Shown: piece by piece, positions 1 through 5,356 of the stretch
Layout of the letters: every line of letters starts with the position of its first letter
Numbering within the stretch: the first letter of the stretch is position 1
Assembly (NCBI GenBank): GCA_023266455.1
Contig: JAHFQD010000139.1
Span: forward strand, 1-5,699
DNA length: 5,699 nucleotides
Direction of reading: 5' to 3'
Source of the DNA: Candidatus Muproteobacteria bacterium
Lineage (GTDB): Bacteria; Pseudomonadota; Gammaproteobacteria; Acidiferrobacterales; Sulfurifustaceae
Program-made: the position numbers and the translations under genes
The notes under the pieces: model-generated
What the model was told of the DNA's origin: nothing
Seen by the model: only the letters and a program-made list of their open reading frames with translations
Databases searched by the model: none

Positions 1-203
1 GCTTCGGTATCTTTCTCGCGACGAAAACGAACGGCGGTTTGGCGGATGGTCTCGACCACGTCGAACGTGGCTTGCCCTTTTTGTTCGCGCACGACGTCGC
101 CGAGAAAACGGCCGAGCAATCGAATGTCTTGGCGCAGCGGGGCGTCCTTAGCGTCTACCGCCGTCGCGGATGCCGGTGTGGAGTGACTCGCGGTTTCGTC
201 CAT
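1..203 (-). CDS. ppc: Phosphoenolpyruvate carboxylase, N-terminal fragment (runs off the window)
   Basis: The frame opens at the ATG complementary to 201-203 and stays open to the left edge, giving 67 codons plus two bases. After a polar, Ala/Thr-rich leader of about 20 residues comes [14 protein letters not shown] (residues 23-36), then [17 protein letters not shown] (47-63). This matches the first helices of bacterial PEP carboxylase, whose start has the same L-R-x-x-(I/V)-x-x-L-G-x-x-L-G pattern followed by an E-x-I-R helix. By family knowledge the cytosolic enzyme carboxylates phosphoenolpyruvate with bicarbonate to give oxaloacetate, refilling the TCA cycle. The catalytic residues lie outside the window. 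An in-frame TAG lies shortly upstream; a GTG at 207-209 is the only other start and seems less likely. No clear Shine-Dalgarno is visible, and a stem-loop sits directly upstream. The lipoprotein gene on the same strand ends 56 bp away. Identification rests on about 45 aligned residues. Confidence 0.82.
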   Translation of the reverse strand, partial: MDETASHSTPASATAVDAKDAPLRQDIRLLGRFLGDVVREQKGQATFDVVETIRQTAVRFRREKDTE

Positions 204-204
204 G

Positions 205-227
205 GTCACGGCATTCTACGCCATGAC
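205..227 (-). promoter_or_regulatory. Stem-loop abutting the ppc start codon
   Basis: On the minus strand GTCATGGC (227-220) and GCCGTGAC (212-205) can form eight pairs, one of them G-U, around a seven-base loop. One base separates the stem from the ppc ATG. It occupies the place where a ribosome binding site would be, and no purine-rich Shine-Dalgarno is visible there. It may limit translation initiation or be a chance structure. It lacks a T-tract, so it is not a terminator. Confidence 0.3.
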
Positions 228-259
228 GTCGCGCGGTAAACGCGTCGTTACGTGGCGAC

Positions 260-2050
260 TTAGGGATCGAGCGTGATCACGACGACGCTCATCCACGGTA
301 CGTCGGTTTGCAATTGTGCGCCGCTGAAGGGTTGGTTGTTCACGGTGCGCACCGGCGGTTGAAATTGCACACCGGCGGCAAACGCTGTCGGGTCCATGCC
401 ACGCGCGTATTTCCAAATGGAATGTACGCCGCTCGTGATGCCGACCAAGTGGATGACCGCGGTGCGATCACTGCCTGCAGACTTGTTGATTAGAATTATT
501 TTCTTGCCGTTGTCAGTGGCGAATACTTCGAAGTCGGGCAACGTCGTCGTCGTGGAAACGAGGGTGGTGCCGAAACGGCGTGTCCAGACGCCACCGGTCC
601 ACGCGGACATCCCCCAATAGGCGGGTAACCGGACGTGTTGGCCCACAGGTTGATCGTTATAGCCAGTCCCATTGGTGATTAATCCAAGCGGGCCATTGTT
701 ATCGGAGTATTGATACGCGCGCCCACCGCTTTTTAGTACGTGGCCGATGGTCGATGCGGTGTGAACGGTATTGCGCGAGGTATAAAACGCGTCGGACCAG
801 CCGTCGTAGAAAGGATGGTAATTGAATTCGCCGAGCTGAATGCCGATGCTGCTAGCACGGGCGCCGAAGGAATTATTTATTTCCGCGCGCAGCCAATTGA
901 CGGCGTCGGCGTATTGCGACGTGCGGTTGACGTTGTCGTAACGTTGACCGTCGCCGTACTTGTGGAAATCGACGATGTCGGTATCGGTGTTCGCATTCGT
1001 GAAGAAGTTACGGAAGTCGCTGAATTTATAATCGGCCCACGCGGTGAGCGCCGGTCCAGCAATATACAGTCGTCGCGTCGACGCCGCGCGCATGCCGCTG
1101 ACGATGGCGTGAAAGCCGGCGTTGCCGTTGCCGCCGAGAATATAATTGTTCAATCCAAAACCGTTGTCCGGTTCGTTGCCGATGATGAAATAATCTACCG
1201 GCCCCCCATTTTGTCCACCGGCGTCGTTGAAGTAGCGCACCAAATTCGCCGCGTCGTTCGTTTGGATGTCGTTGTCGTTCGTCGAACCGCCGACGGCGAT
1301 CATGGGAATACCGTTGATGGCTTTGATCGCGCCGATATACGCCGCGCCTTCGTTGCCGCCATGTACCCCACCGGCGGAAGAACCGACTTGGCCGCCGTGA
1401 TAATAAAGTGGTACACGCCAAACCATCGGACCTAAATCTTGTAAGTACTGGCGCCACTGTGCGTTGTTGGCGCCCTTAATAAGGTTGGTCCCGCCATCGG
1501 CGTAGGTGGAAATACACGAGCCGATCGATAGTTCCGACGTGGCTTGAATTGGCGTGGTGAAATCCACGGTGATGTTCGACGACACCGATGGCGGCGGAGA
1601 AGCGACCGCGGGTGTGGTAACCATGATGCTGGCAGAGAGCGCGGACGTATTACCAGCAGCATCCACCGCGCGTACTTGGTAAGAGTAAGTCGTGCTCGGT
1701 GCGGCGCTCGTATCGGCGTAACTCAGGCTGTTGGATTCAGCGAGCGGTGTGCCACTGCCGTTACGGAAGAGTCGATATTTCGTAACGCCGATGTTGTCGC
1801 TGCTCGCGTTCCATGAAAGATCTACACGCGTAGCGCTTATCGCGATTGCCGACAAATTCATCGGCGCGGTCGGAGGTGTGGTATCGGTGGAAGGCGGGGT
1901 GCTGGGCGCGGGATTGGATGATGTGGTGGAGCCGTTAACGGAGGAACCCGAGGACGAGCCACCGCATCCACTTATTAGGAAAGCGAAAGAAACGATTCCG
2001 GCAATCAACAGCGGCATCATCGCTGTGCGCGGATTTTTAACGACTTTCAT
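260..2050 (-). CDS. Outer-membrane/secreted lipoprotein with Fn3 domain and putative clan GH-A glycoside hydrolase domain
   Basis: This 596-residue protein starts with a lipoprotein signal peptide: basic MKVVKNPR, a hydrophobic core (about 12-26) and lipobox I-S-G-C with the lipidated Cys at 29. Residue +2 is Gly, so retention at the inner membrane is not signalled. A Ser/Thr/Pro linker (31-60) leads to an Fn3 domain (about 57-147; TPPTAP start, LSW at 78-80, TYSYQVRAVDAAGNTS at 121-136). The remaining region (about 160-500) looks like a clan GH-A TIM barrel. IIGNEPDNG (289-297) carries the N-E-P acid/base glutamate at E293, and IQLGEFNYH (404-412) gives a likely nucleophile at E408. H363 in DFHKYG is another probable active-site residue. 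A beta-rich C-terminal part (about 505-596) fits the accessory sandwich of GH39/GH51-like enzymes. The inferred role is surface hydrolysis of a plant-type or exo-polysaccharide; the substrate and exact GH family are not resolved. An AGGTAGGG stretch precedes the ATG by about 6 bases. The gene lies 93 bp downstream of purT. Confidence 0.8.
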   Translation of the reverse strand: MKVVKNPRTAMMPLLIAGIVSFAFLISGCGGSSSGSSVNGSTTSSNPAPSTPPSTDTTPPTAPMNLSAIAISATRVDLSWNASSDNIGVTKYRLFRNGSGTPLAESNSLSYADTSAAPSTTYSYQVRAVDAAGNTSALSASIMVTTPAVASPPPSVSSNITVDFTTPIQATSELSIGSCISTYADGGTNLIKGANNAQWRQYLQDLGPMVWRVPLYYHGGQVGSSAGGVHGGNEGAAYIGAIKAINGIPMIAVGGSTNDNDIQTNDAANLVRYFNDAGGQNGGPVDYFIIGNEPDNGFGLNNYILGGNGNAGFHAIVSGMRAASTRRLYIAGPALTAWADYKFSDFRNFFTNANTDTDIVDFHKYGDGQRYDNVNRTSQYADAVNWLRAEINNSFGARASSIGIQLGEFNYHPFYDGWSDAFYTSRNTVHTASTIGHVLKSGGRAYQYSDNNGPLGLITNGTGYNDQPVGQHVRLPAYWGMSAWTGGVWTRRFGTTLVSTTTTLPDFEVFATDNGKKIILINKSAGSDRTAVIHLVGITSGVHSIWKYARGMDPTAFAAGVQFQPPVRTVNNQPFSGAQLQTDVPWMSVVVITLDP

Positions 2051-2143
2051 AAAACGCCCTACCTATTTCCATCGAATAAAGGGATTTCTCTTTAATTTAG
2101 CGATAACGAAGGGCAAAAGGGCCGTTTTTGACGACAGATTGGA
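2051..2143 (-). other. Intergenic gap between purT and the lipoprotein gene
   Basis: These 93 bp are AT-richer than the genes on either side. I see no hairpin with a T-tract, so no intrinsic terminator is supported after purT. No convincing -35/-10 pair is visible either. Next to the lipoprotein start there is a purine-rich AGGTAGGG that can serve as its ribosome binding site. Co-transcription with purT is possible but not shown. Confidence 0.4.
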
Positions 2144-3379
2144 TCAAATAACTTTGACTGCCTCAGTTTTTCGGACCTGATCCAGCGCTACCGGTTGGAC
2201 GCGCGCCGCCACGAGTTTCGCGCGTTCTCGCGCTTCGTCGACGTTCGCGCCGTTGGCGAGGGCGACGCCCATGCGACGTTTGACGAAGGCTTCTGGTTTA
2301 CCGAATAAACGGATATCGGACTGCGGAACGCGTAGCGCGTCGGCGACGTTTTCGTACGCGATGCCGGCTGCTTCGACGCCGCCGTAGATAACGGCCGAGG
2401 CGCTGGGGGTGCGTAGCCGCGTATCGACCGGCAAACCTAAGATGGCGCGCGCGTGCAGTTCAAACTCGCTTTGCACCTGCGAGCACATCGTGACCATGCC
2501 GGTATCGTGCGGCCGTGGGCTGACTTCGGAGAACCACACTTGATCATTCTTAATAAATAACTCCACGCCAAAAATTCCGCGCCCGCCGAGTTCGTTCGTC
2601 ACCTTGTGCGCGATCTCGCGCGACGTGGCGATGGCGGCGGCGGACATTGGCTGCGGTTGCCAGCTTTCAACGTAATCGCCGTTTACTTGCACATGGCCGA
2701 TCGGATCGCAGAAGAATGTTTCGACCGCGCCGCTGGCGCCGACCGCACGCACGGTGAGTAAGGTGATTTCGTAATCGAAATCGATGAAACCTTCGACGAT
2801 CACGCGGCTTTTTTTGACGCGCCCTGCTGTTTGCGAGTACTCCCAGGCCTTCGTGATATCCCCCGCCGAGCGCATCAAGGATTGTCCCTTACCGCTCGAG
2901 GACATCACGGGTTTAACGACGCAGGGATAGCCGATGCGACCGGCGGCCGCTTCCAGTTCTGCCAGACTATCGGCGAACTTATAAGGCGACGTCGGCAGAC
3001 CCAAGGTTTCCGCGGCGAGCCGCCGAATCCCTTCGCGATTCATGGTGAGGTTGGCGGCACGCGCGGTCGGAATCACTTCGGCCAAACCTTCACGCTCGAT
3101 GTCGAGCAAGGTTTCGGTCGCGATCGCTTCTATCTCCGGCACCACTAAATGCGGGCGTTCACGTTTAATGAGCTCGCGCAGCTGTTCGCCGTCGGTCATG
3201 GGGATGACGTGGCTGCGATGCGCCACTTGGTGGCCTGGAGCGTTCGGATAGCGATCCACCGCGATGGTTTCGACGCCCAGCCGTTGCAGCGCGATGATGA
3301 CTTCTTTACCAAGCTCGCCGCTGCCAAGCAGCATGACGCGGGTAGCTGAGGGTGAGAGCGGGGTGCCGATGCGTTTCAT
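2144..3379 (-). CDS. purT: Formate-dependent phosphoribosylglycinamide formyltransferase (GAR transformylase 2)
   Basis: PurT is a cytosolic ATP-grasp enzyme that uses ATP and formate to formylate GAR to FGAR, the third step of purine synthesis, independently of folate (family knowledge). The 411-residue product shows the family throughout. The N-terminal GAR-binding motif is [13 protein letters not shown] (14-26), followed by [19 protein letters not shown] (41-59) and PEIEAIATE (81-89). The ATP-grasp loop SSSGKGQS is at 160-167. The probable Mg-binding glutamates are E273 (GVELF) and E285 ([15 protein letters not shown], 283-297). The start fits because [15 protein letters not shown] lies at almost the same distance from the N-terminus as in E. 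coli PurT. The protein is about 19 residues longer than the 392-residue E. coli enzyme, mostly as a C-terminal tail ending KTEAVKVI. The ribosome binding site is weak (GGATAACGGA). An IS-end-like relic lies only 17 bp upstream of the ATG, so the ancestral leader has probably been replaced. Confidence 0.97.
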   Translation of the reverse strand: MKRIGTPLSPSATRVMLLGSGELGKEVIIALQRLGVETIAVDRYPNAPGHQVAHRSHVIPMTDGEQLRELIKRERPHLVVPEIEAIATETLLDIEREGLAEVIPTARAANLTMNREGIRRLAAETLGLPTSPYKFADSLAELEAAAGRIGYPCVVKPVMSSSGKGQSLMRSAGDITKAWEYSQTAGRVKKSRVIVEGFIDFDYEITLLTVRAVGASGAVETFFCDPIGHVQVNGDYVESWQPQPMSAAAIATSREIAHKVTNELGGRGIFGVELFIKNDQVWFSEVSPRPHDTGMVTMCSQVQSEFELHARAILGLPVDTRLRTPSASAVIYGGVEAAGIAYENVADALRVPQSDIRLFGKPEAFVKRRMGVALANGANVDEARERAKLVAARVQPVALDQVRKTEAVKVI

Positions 3380-3396
3380 GTTGTCCGTTATCCAAA

Positions 3397-3421
3397 GGGG
3401 TCAGGTCATCAGGTCAGGGGG
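3397..3421. repeat. IS-end relic with tandem TCAGGTCA duplication
   Basis: On the minus strand 3408-3397 reads TGACCTGACCCC, identical to the first 12 bases of the IS3-family element that starts at 5021. In plus orientation it ends like a right terminal repeat, with the IS interior expected toward purT, but no IS sequence follows. TCAGGTCA occurs twice in tandem (3401-3408 and 3409-3416) and the block closes with GGGGG. It may be a solo IS end, a deletion scar, or a dispersed repeat that merely resembles the IS end. The match is short, so the link to the IS is an inference. Confidence 0.5.
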
Positions 3422-3466
3422 ACGTCGCTCTACTTCTAAATGGATATAATTTTCGAGGTGATTACA
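3422..3466. other. Sequence between the IS-end relic and the Rhs remnant
   Basis: This short AT-rich stretch follows the divergence point of the distal Rhs repeat. It contains the last codons of the broken frame. I see no convincing promoter for purT here: TATATC occurs on the minus strand but has no acceptable -35 at 16-18 bp. Confidence 0.3.
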
Positions 3467-3593
3467 CCCGTATTCGTCGTTTCGAGCATTAAATTCCCAA
3501 AAATATCGTAATGGAAAACGGTGGTTGTGCTGCCTGCCACCTTTCTGGTTCTCTGGTGGAGGTAGTGTAGAGGAGAAACGACGGTAGTTTGTT
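3436..3593 (-). pseudogene. Orphan Rhs/YD-repeat core remnant
   Basis: A short minus-strand frame encodes HQRTRKVAGSTTTVFHYD, then IFGNLMLETTNTG, which is a YD-repeat unit (the YD and GN positions are visible). It is nearly identical to residues of the truncated Rhs protein upstream. Toward its N-terminal side the Rhs-like sequence fades after HYLHQRTRK. Toward its C-terminal side it diverges right after TTNTG and stops within ten codons (VITSKIISI). The piece lacks the rest of the core and any tip, so it is not functional alone. Fragments like this occur where rhs loci carry displaced orphan C-terminal modules or have recombined. The left boundary given here is the first stop codon; the right boundary lies inside poorly matching sequence. 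Confidence 0.7.
3467..3554. repeat. 88-bp direct repeat, distal copy (Rhs core)
   Basis: This copy matches 4933-5020 over 88 bp with three mismatches that I can count, in the same orientation at an offset of 1466 bp. Homology starts at cccgtattcgtcg and ends at ctggttctct. It encodes one YD-repeat unit. The pair brackets the Rhs tip and the 127-residue gene. Confidence 0.93.
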
Positions 3594-3594
3594 C

Positions 3595-3633
3595 ATCAAC
3601 ATCAGGGTAGGCATCGCCCACCCTGATGTTGAT
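3595..3633. repeat. Perfect 14-bp inverted repeat (REP-like palindrome)
   Basis: ATCAACATCAGGGT (3595-3608) and ACCCTGATGTTGAT (3620-3633) are exact reverse complements around an 11-base loop, inside which GGC/GCC can pair further. It lies just past the stop codon of the 127-residue gene, so it could stabilise the 3' end of that transcript. Neither strand has a T-tract after the stem, so it is not a standard intrinsic terminator. The GGGTGGGC/GCCTACCC centre resembles dispersed extragenic palindromes of proteobacteria. Confidence 0.7.
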
Positions 3634-3641
3634 TAAACCGA

Positions 3642-4025
3642 TTAAGCACGACCAACAAGCCGTTTGAATAAACGTAATGTAAGAATGTCGCCTATCACTG
3701 CTCTATGGAACGGCGGACGATGGCGTTTGAAGATGTTTTCGACATCGCTAATGTCACCCGCGCTCTCTGCCGGATTTTTGGGACCAATCCAATACCGGCT
3801 GTTGTCGCCGTAAGGTTCTAAAACAACGTAGTCGTGGTTTCGATATTTGAACTCGACTCGTATGTCATCAGATGAACCAAAGCGTTTCTTCAAATGAACG
3901 TCAGTAACTCCATCGACTTCGGTGAGAAGCCGAGCGATCGTTCTTGACCCCGCATATATATTCTCAATCTCGAACGCAAAAGGGCGATCGCCCTTTTTTT
4001 CGTCAATGAGCGGATACGTTTCCAT
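3642..4025 (-). CDS. Rhs-linked protein of unknown function, candidate immunity protein
   Basis: I do not recognise this 127-residue protein. It has no signal peptide or membrane segment and looks like a small mixed alpha/beta cytosolic protein. FAFEIENIYAGSRTIARLLTEV is at 16-37, a charged strand pair DIRVEFKYRNHDYVVLEPYG at about 54-73, NSRYWIGPKNP at about 75-85, and a basic C-terminal helix ends LRLFKRLVGRA. A GGGAG ribosome binding site lies about 7 bases before the ATG. The gene begins only 18 bp after the stop of the truncated rhs gene on the same strand, so the two look like a transcriptional unit. In Rhs loci that position normally holds the gene that neutralises the toxic tip, and this context is the only support for an immunity role. 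The sampled G+C (24 of 60 bases at 3841-3900) is well below that of purT. The gene itself appears intact. Confidence 0.8.
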   Translation of the reverse strand: METYPLIDEKKGDRPFAFEIENIYAGSRTIARLLTEVDGVTDVHLKKRFGSSDDIRVEFKYRNHDYVVLEPYGDNSRYWIGPKNPAESAGDISDVENIFKRHRPPFHRAVIGDILTLRLFKRLVGRA

Positions 4026-4043
4026 CGTTATCTCCCATCTCGT

Positions 4044-5020
4044 TTATTGAGAACAACCGCAACCGCTTGTGTTTACCGCGCCGGACACTGCAACGCCTGC
4101 ACCAATTGCATTCGCAATCGGATTTGTCCTGCCCGCCGCTCCGCGCAGCGCGTCGTCTATGGGGTACTTCGCCAAGTTGGGCGGTCTAAAACTTTTCCCA
4201 CCACCAAATGCAGTTCTAAGTCCCGATCTGAAAGCACTTGCTGCTGCACCCGACGATGCAACGGCTGAGTATCCTTTCGCCAAACCCGCATAGACCAATC
4301 GAGAACCACCGAGCGCGAATGCTCCATAGCCTCCGTACCGATAAGCGTCCGAGCATTTATTCACGCCGCCGTCGATACCTGATGCGTCACGAATCAGCCC
4401 GGTTAATCCAAGCGAGACAGAATCACCAAACCCCGTCACGCTATCGACTAAACCTTGCGGCAGCGTCGGTAGGTCCGCTGCGCTAAAGAGGCCATATGGA
4501 TCGGTGTATCGCAAAGGGTTATCGAGTCCGTAAACGTAGGAGTTCAATTCGAGCGGTCCTTCCCCATTTCTCCACATCTGAATGTGCTCGGCGAGACTCA
4601 TCGGATCACTCGTGATCCACTGTCCTGCCCCCGGTCGGAAATATCGATTCCAAACATACCAAAGTCCGGATTCGCTGTCGTAATAACCATTGCCATAACG
4701 CTGGTTGATAACCACCGTCGTGCCGTTTCCATCCGGGTCTTGGGTGGCCGCGGTATTTCCGAACGCTCGCCCTTCCCATTTCCAAGTGACGGTTTTGTTT
4801 GTGTCCGTGCCAATCCTCGGGGTTCCTTCGTGATCGGCGTGGACGCAGGTCAGCGTGTCGACGTTGCTGGCTCTTTTTACGTGGCCGATGAGGCTTTGGC
4901 TATCGTCGTAAACGTAAGCAAACTTCGTGGTTCCCGTATTCGTCGTTTCGAGAATTAAATTCCCAAAAATATCGTAATGGAAAACAGTGGTCGTGCTGCC
5001 TGCCACCTTTCTGGTTCTCT
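4044..5020 (-). CDS. Rhs/YD-repeat protein, 5'-truncated by an IS: C-terminal core plus variable tip
   Basis: The last 324 or so residues of an Rhs protein are present. A YD-repeat (VFHYDIFGNLILETT) is followed by the Rhs-associated core: HADHEGTPRIGTD, WEGRAFGNT, YGNGYYDSESGLWYVWNRYF, then GQWITSDPMSLAEH, and finally the boundary motif YVYGLDNPLRYTDPYGL. After it comes a 147-residue tip. Its first half (TGFGDSVSLGLTGLIRDASG to YAGLAKGYS) resembles linkers seen in other Rhs proteins. The last 70 or so residues are Gly/Ala-rich, contain no His, and end SGCGCSQ; I cannot assign them to a toxin family. In intact Rhs proteins the core forms a shell that encloses the tip for delivery to a competitor. 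Here the core is cut exactly at the IS end (5020/5021). The frame runs on into the IS to a GTG at 5102, which is not the native start. Without its N-terminus the delivery function is very probably lost. Confidence 0.88.
4933..5020. repeat. 88-bp direct repeat, IS-proximal copy (Rhs core)
   Basis: This is the partner of 3467-3554. It ends exactly at the left terminus of the IS, so its right boundary is set by the insertion. At its other end it continues into a normal Rhs core (GTTKFAYVYDD), where the distal copy diverges. Confidence 0.93.
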
Positions 5021-5036
5021 TGACCTGACCCCCTAG
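5021..5036 (+). repeat. Left terminal inverted repeat of the IS3-family element
   Basis: TGACCTGACCCCCTAG is the outermost IS sequence. Its 5' edge is fixed by comparison with the distal Rhs repeat, which continues past this point with different bases (GGTGGAGG at 3555-3562). The inner limit cannot be set without the right end. Confidence 0.7.
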
Positions 5037-5075
5037 AACCAGACCAACCATTCCCTCACACTTCCGCCCAACGTT

Positions 5076-5081
5076 AAGGAG
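5076..5081 (+). promoter_or_regulatory. Ribosome binding site of IS orfA
   Basis: AAGGAG lies 8 bases before the orfA ATG. This is a near-ideal Shine-Dalgarno and supports the chosen start. Confidence 0.8.
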
Positions 5082-5089
5082 TCGGAAGC

Positions 5090-5356
5090 ATGAAGAAGTC
5101 ACGTTTCACCGAAGAACAAATCATCGGGATCTTGAAGGAGGTCGAAGCGGGCCAAGAAGTCCGCGAGACCTGCCGCAAACACGGCGTGAGTGAGTGGAGC
5201 TTCTACCCGTGGCGCCAGAAGTACGGCGGCCTTGATGTCTCGGATGCCCGCAAACTCAAAGCCCTTGAAGACGAGAACCGGAAGTTAAAACAAATCGTCG
5301 CCGATCAGACGCTCGAAACGCGGGCGCTGAAAGAGGCGCTCACAAAAAAGTGGTAA
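5090..5356 (+). CDS. IS3-family transposase OrfA
   Basis: This 88-residue protein is the DNA-binding subunit of an IS3-family transposase. RFTEEQIIGILKEVEAG (5-21) and VRETCRKHGVSEWSFYPWRQ (24-43) form the helix-turn-helix that recognises the IS ends (HTH_Tnp_1 type). LKALEDENRKLKQIVADQTL (about 56-75) is a leucine-zipper-like coiled coil used for multimerisation. The length is normal for the family. The frame ends ...TKKW-TAA, and the A-AAA-AAG heptamer just before the stop allows a -1 shift into orfB. The start is supported by AAGGAG 8 bases upstream. It appears intact. Confidence 0.95.
   Translation: MKKSRFTEEQIIGILKEVEAGQEVRETCRKHGVSEWSFYPWRQKYGGLDVSDARKLKALEDENRKLKQIVADQTLETRALKEALTKKW
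5344..5350 (+). promoter_or_regulatory. Programmed -1 frameshift heptamer (A-AAA-AAG)
   Basis: In the orfA frame the codons are ACA AAA AAG TGG TAA. A one-base backward slip on A-AAA-AAG makes the next codons GTG GTA ACG CCC, which is the orfB frame. This heptamer is the classical slippery sequence of IS3-family elements and would yield the OrfAB transposase. Confidence 0.8.

Noticed and set aside
740..1435. 231-codon open frame on the plus strand inside the lipoprotein gene
   Set aside because: It is antisense to a gene with a clear signal peptide and catalytic motifs. Its product is a repetitive V/R/A/D-rich string with no recognisable domain, as expected for a shadow frame opposite GC-rich coding sequence.
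2099..2135. GGGCAAAAGGGCC region after purT as a terminator or operator
   Set aside because: The GGGC units are in direct, not inverted, orientation. Only a weak AACG/CGTT pairing is possible.
3401..3454. 17-codon minus-strand frame (ENYIHLEVERRPPDLMT) after the distal Rhs repeat
   Set aside because: It has no start codon and lies in a different frame from the Rhs remnant. Its last codons are just the IS-end-like repeat read as protein.
3595..3633. Palindrome as an intrinsic terminator
   Set aside because: The stem is strong, but neither strand has a run of T after it.
5020..5048. TTGACC at the rhs/IS junction as a -35 box
   Set aside because: No acceptable -10 hexamer lies 16-18 bp downstream (the bases there are ACCAAC), so a junction promoter is not supported.
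5021..5102. N-terminal extension of the rhs frame into the IS, with GTG at 5102 as start
   Set aside because: These 27 or so residues are translated antisense from the IS terminus and the orfA leader. They share nothing with Rhs proteins, so the start is an artefact of the insertion.
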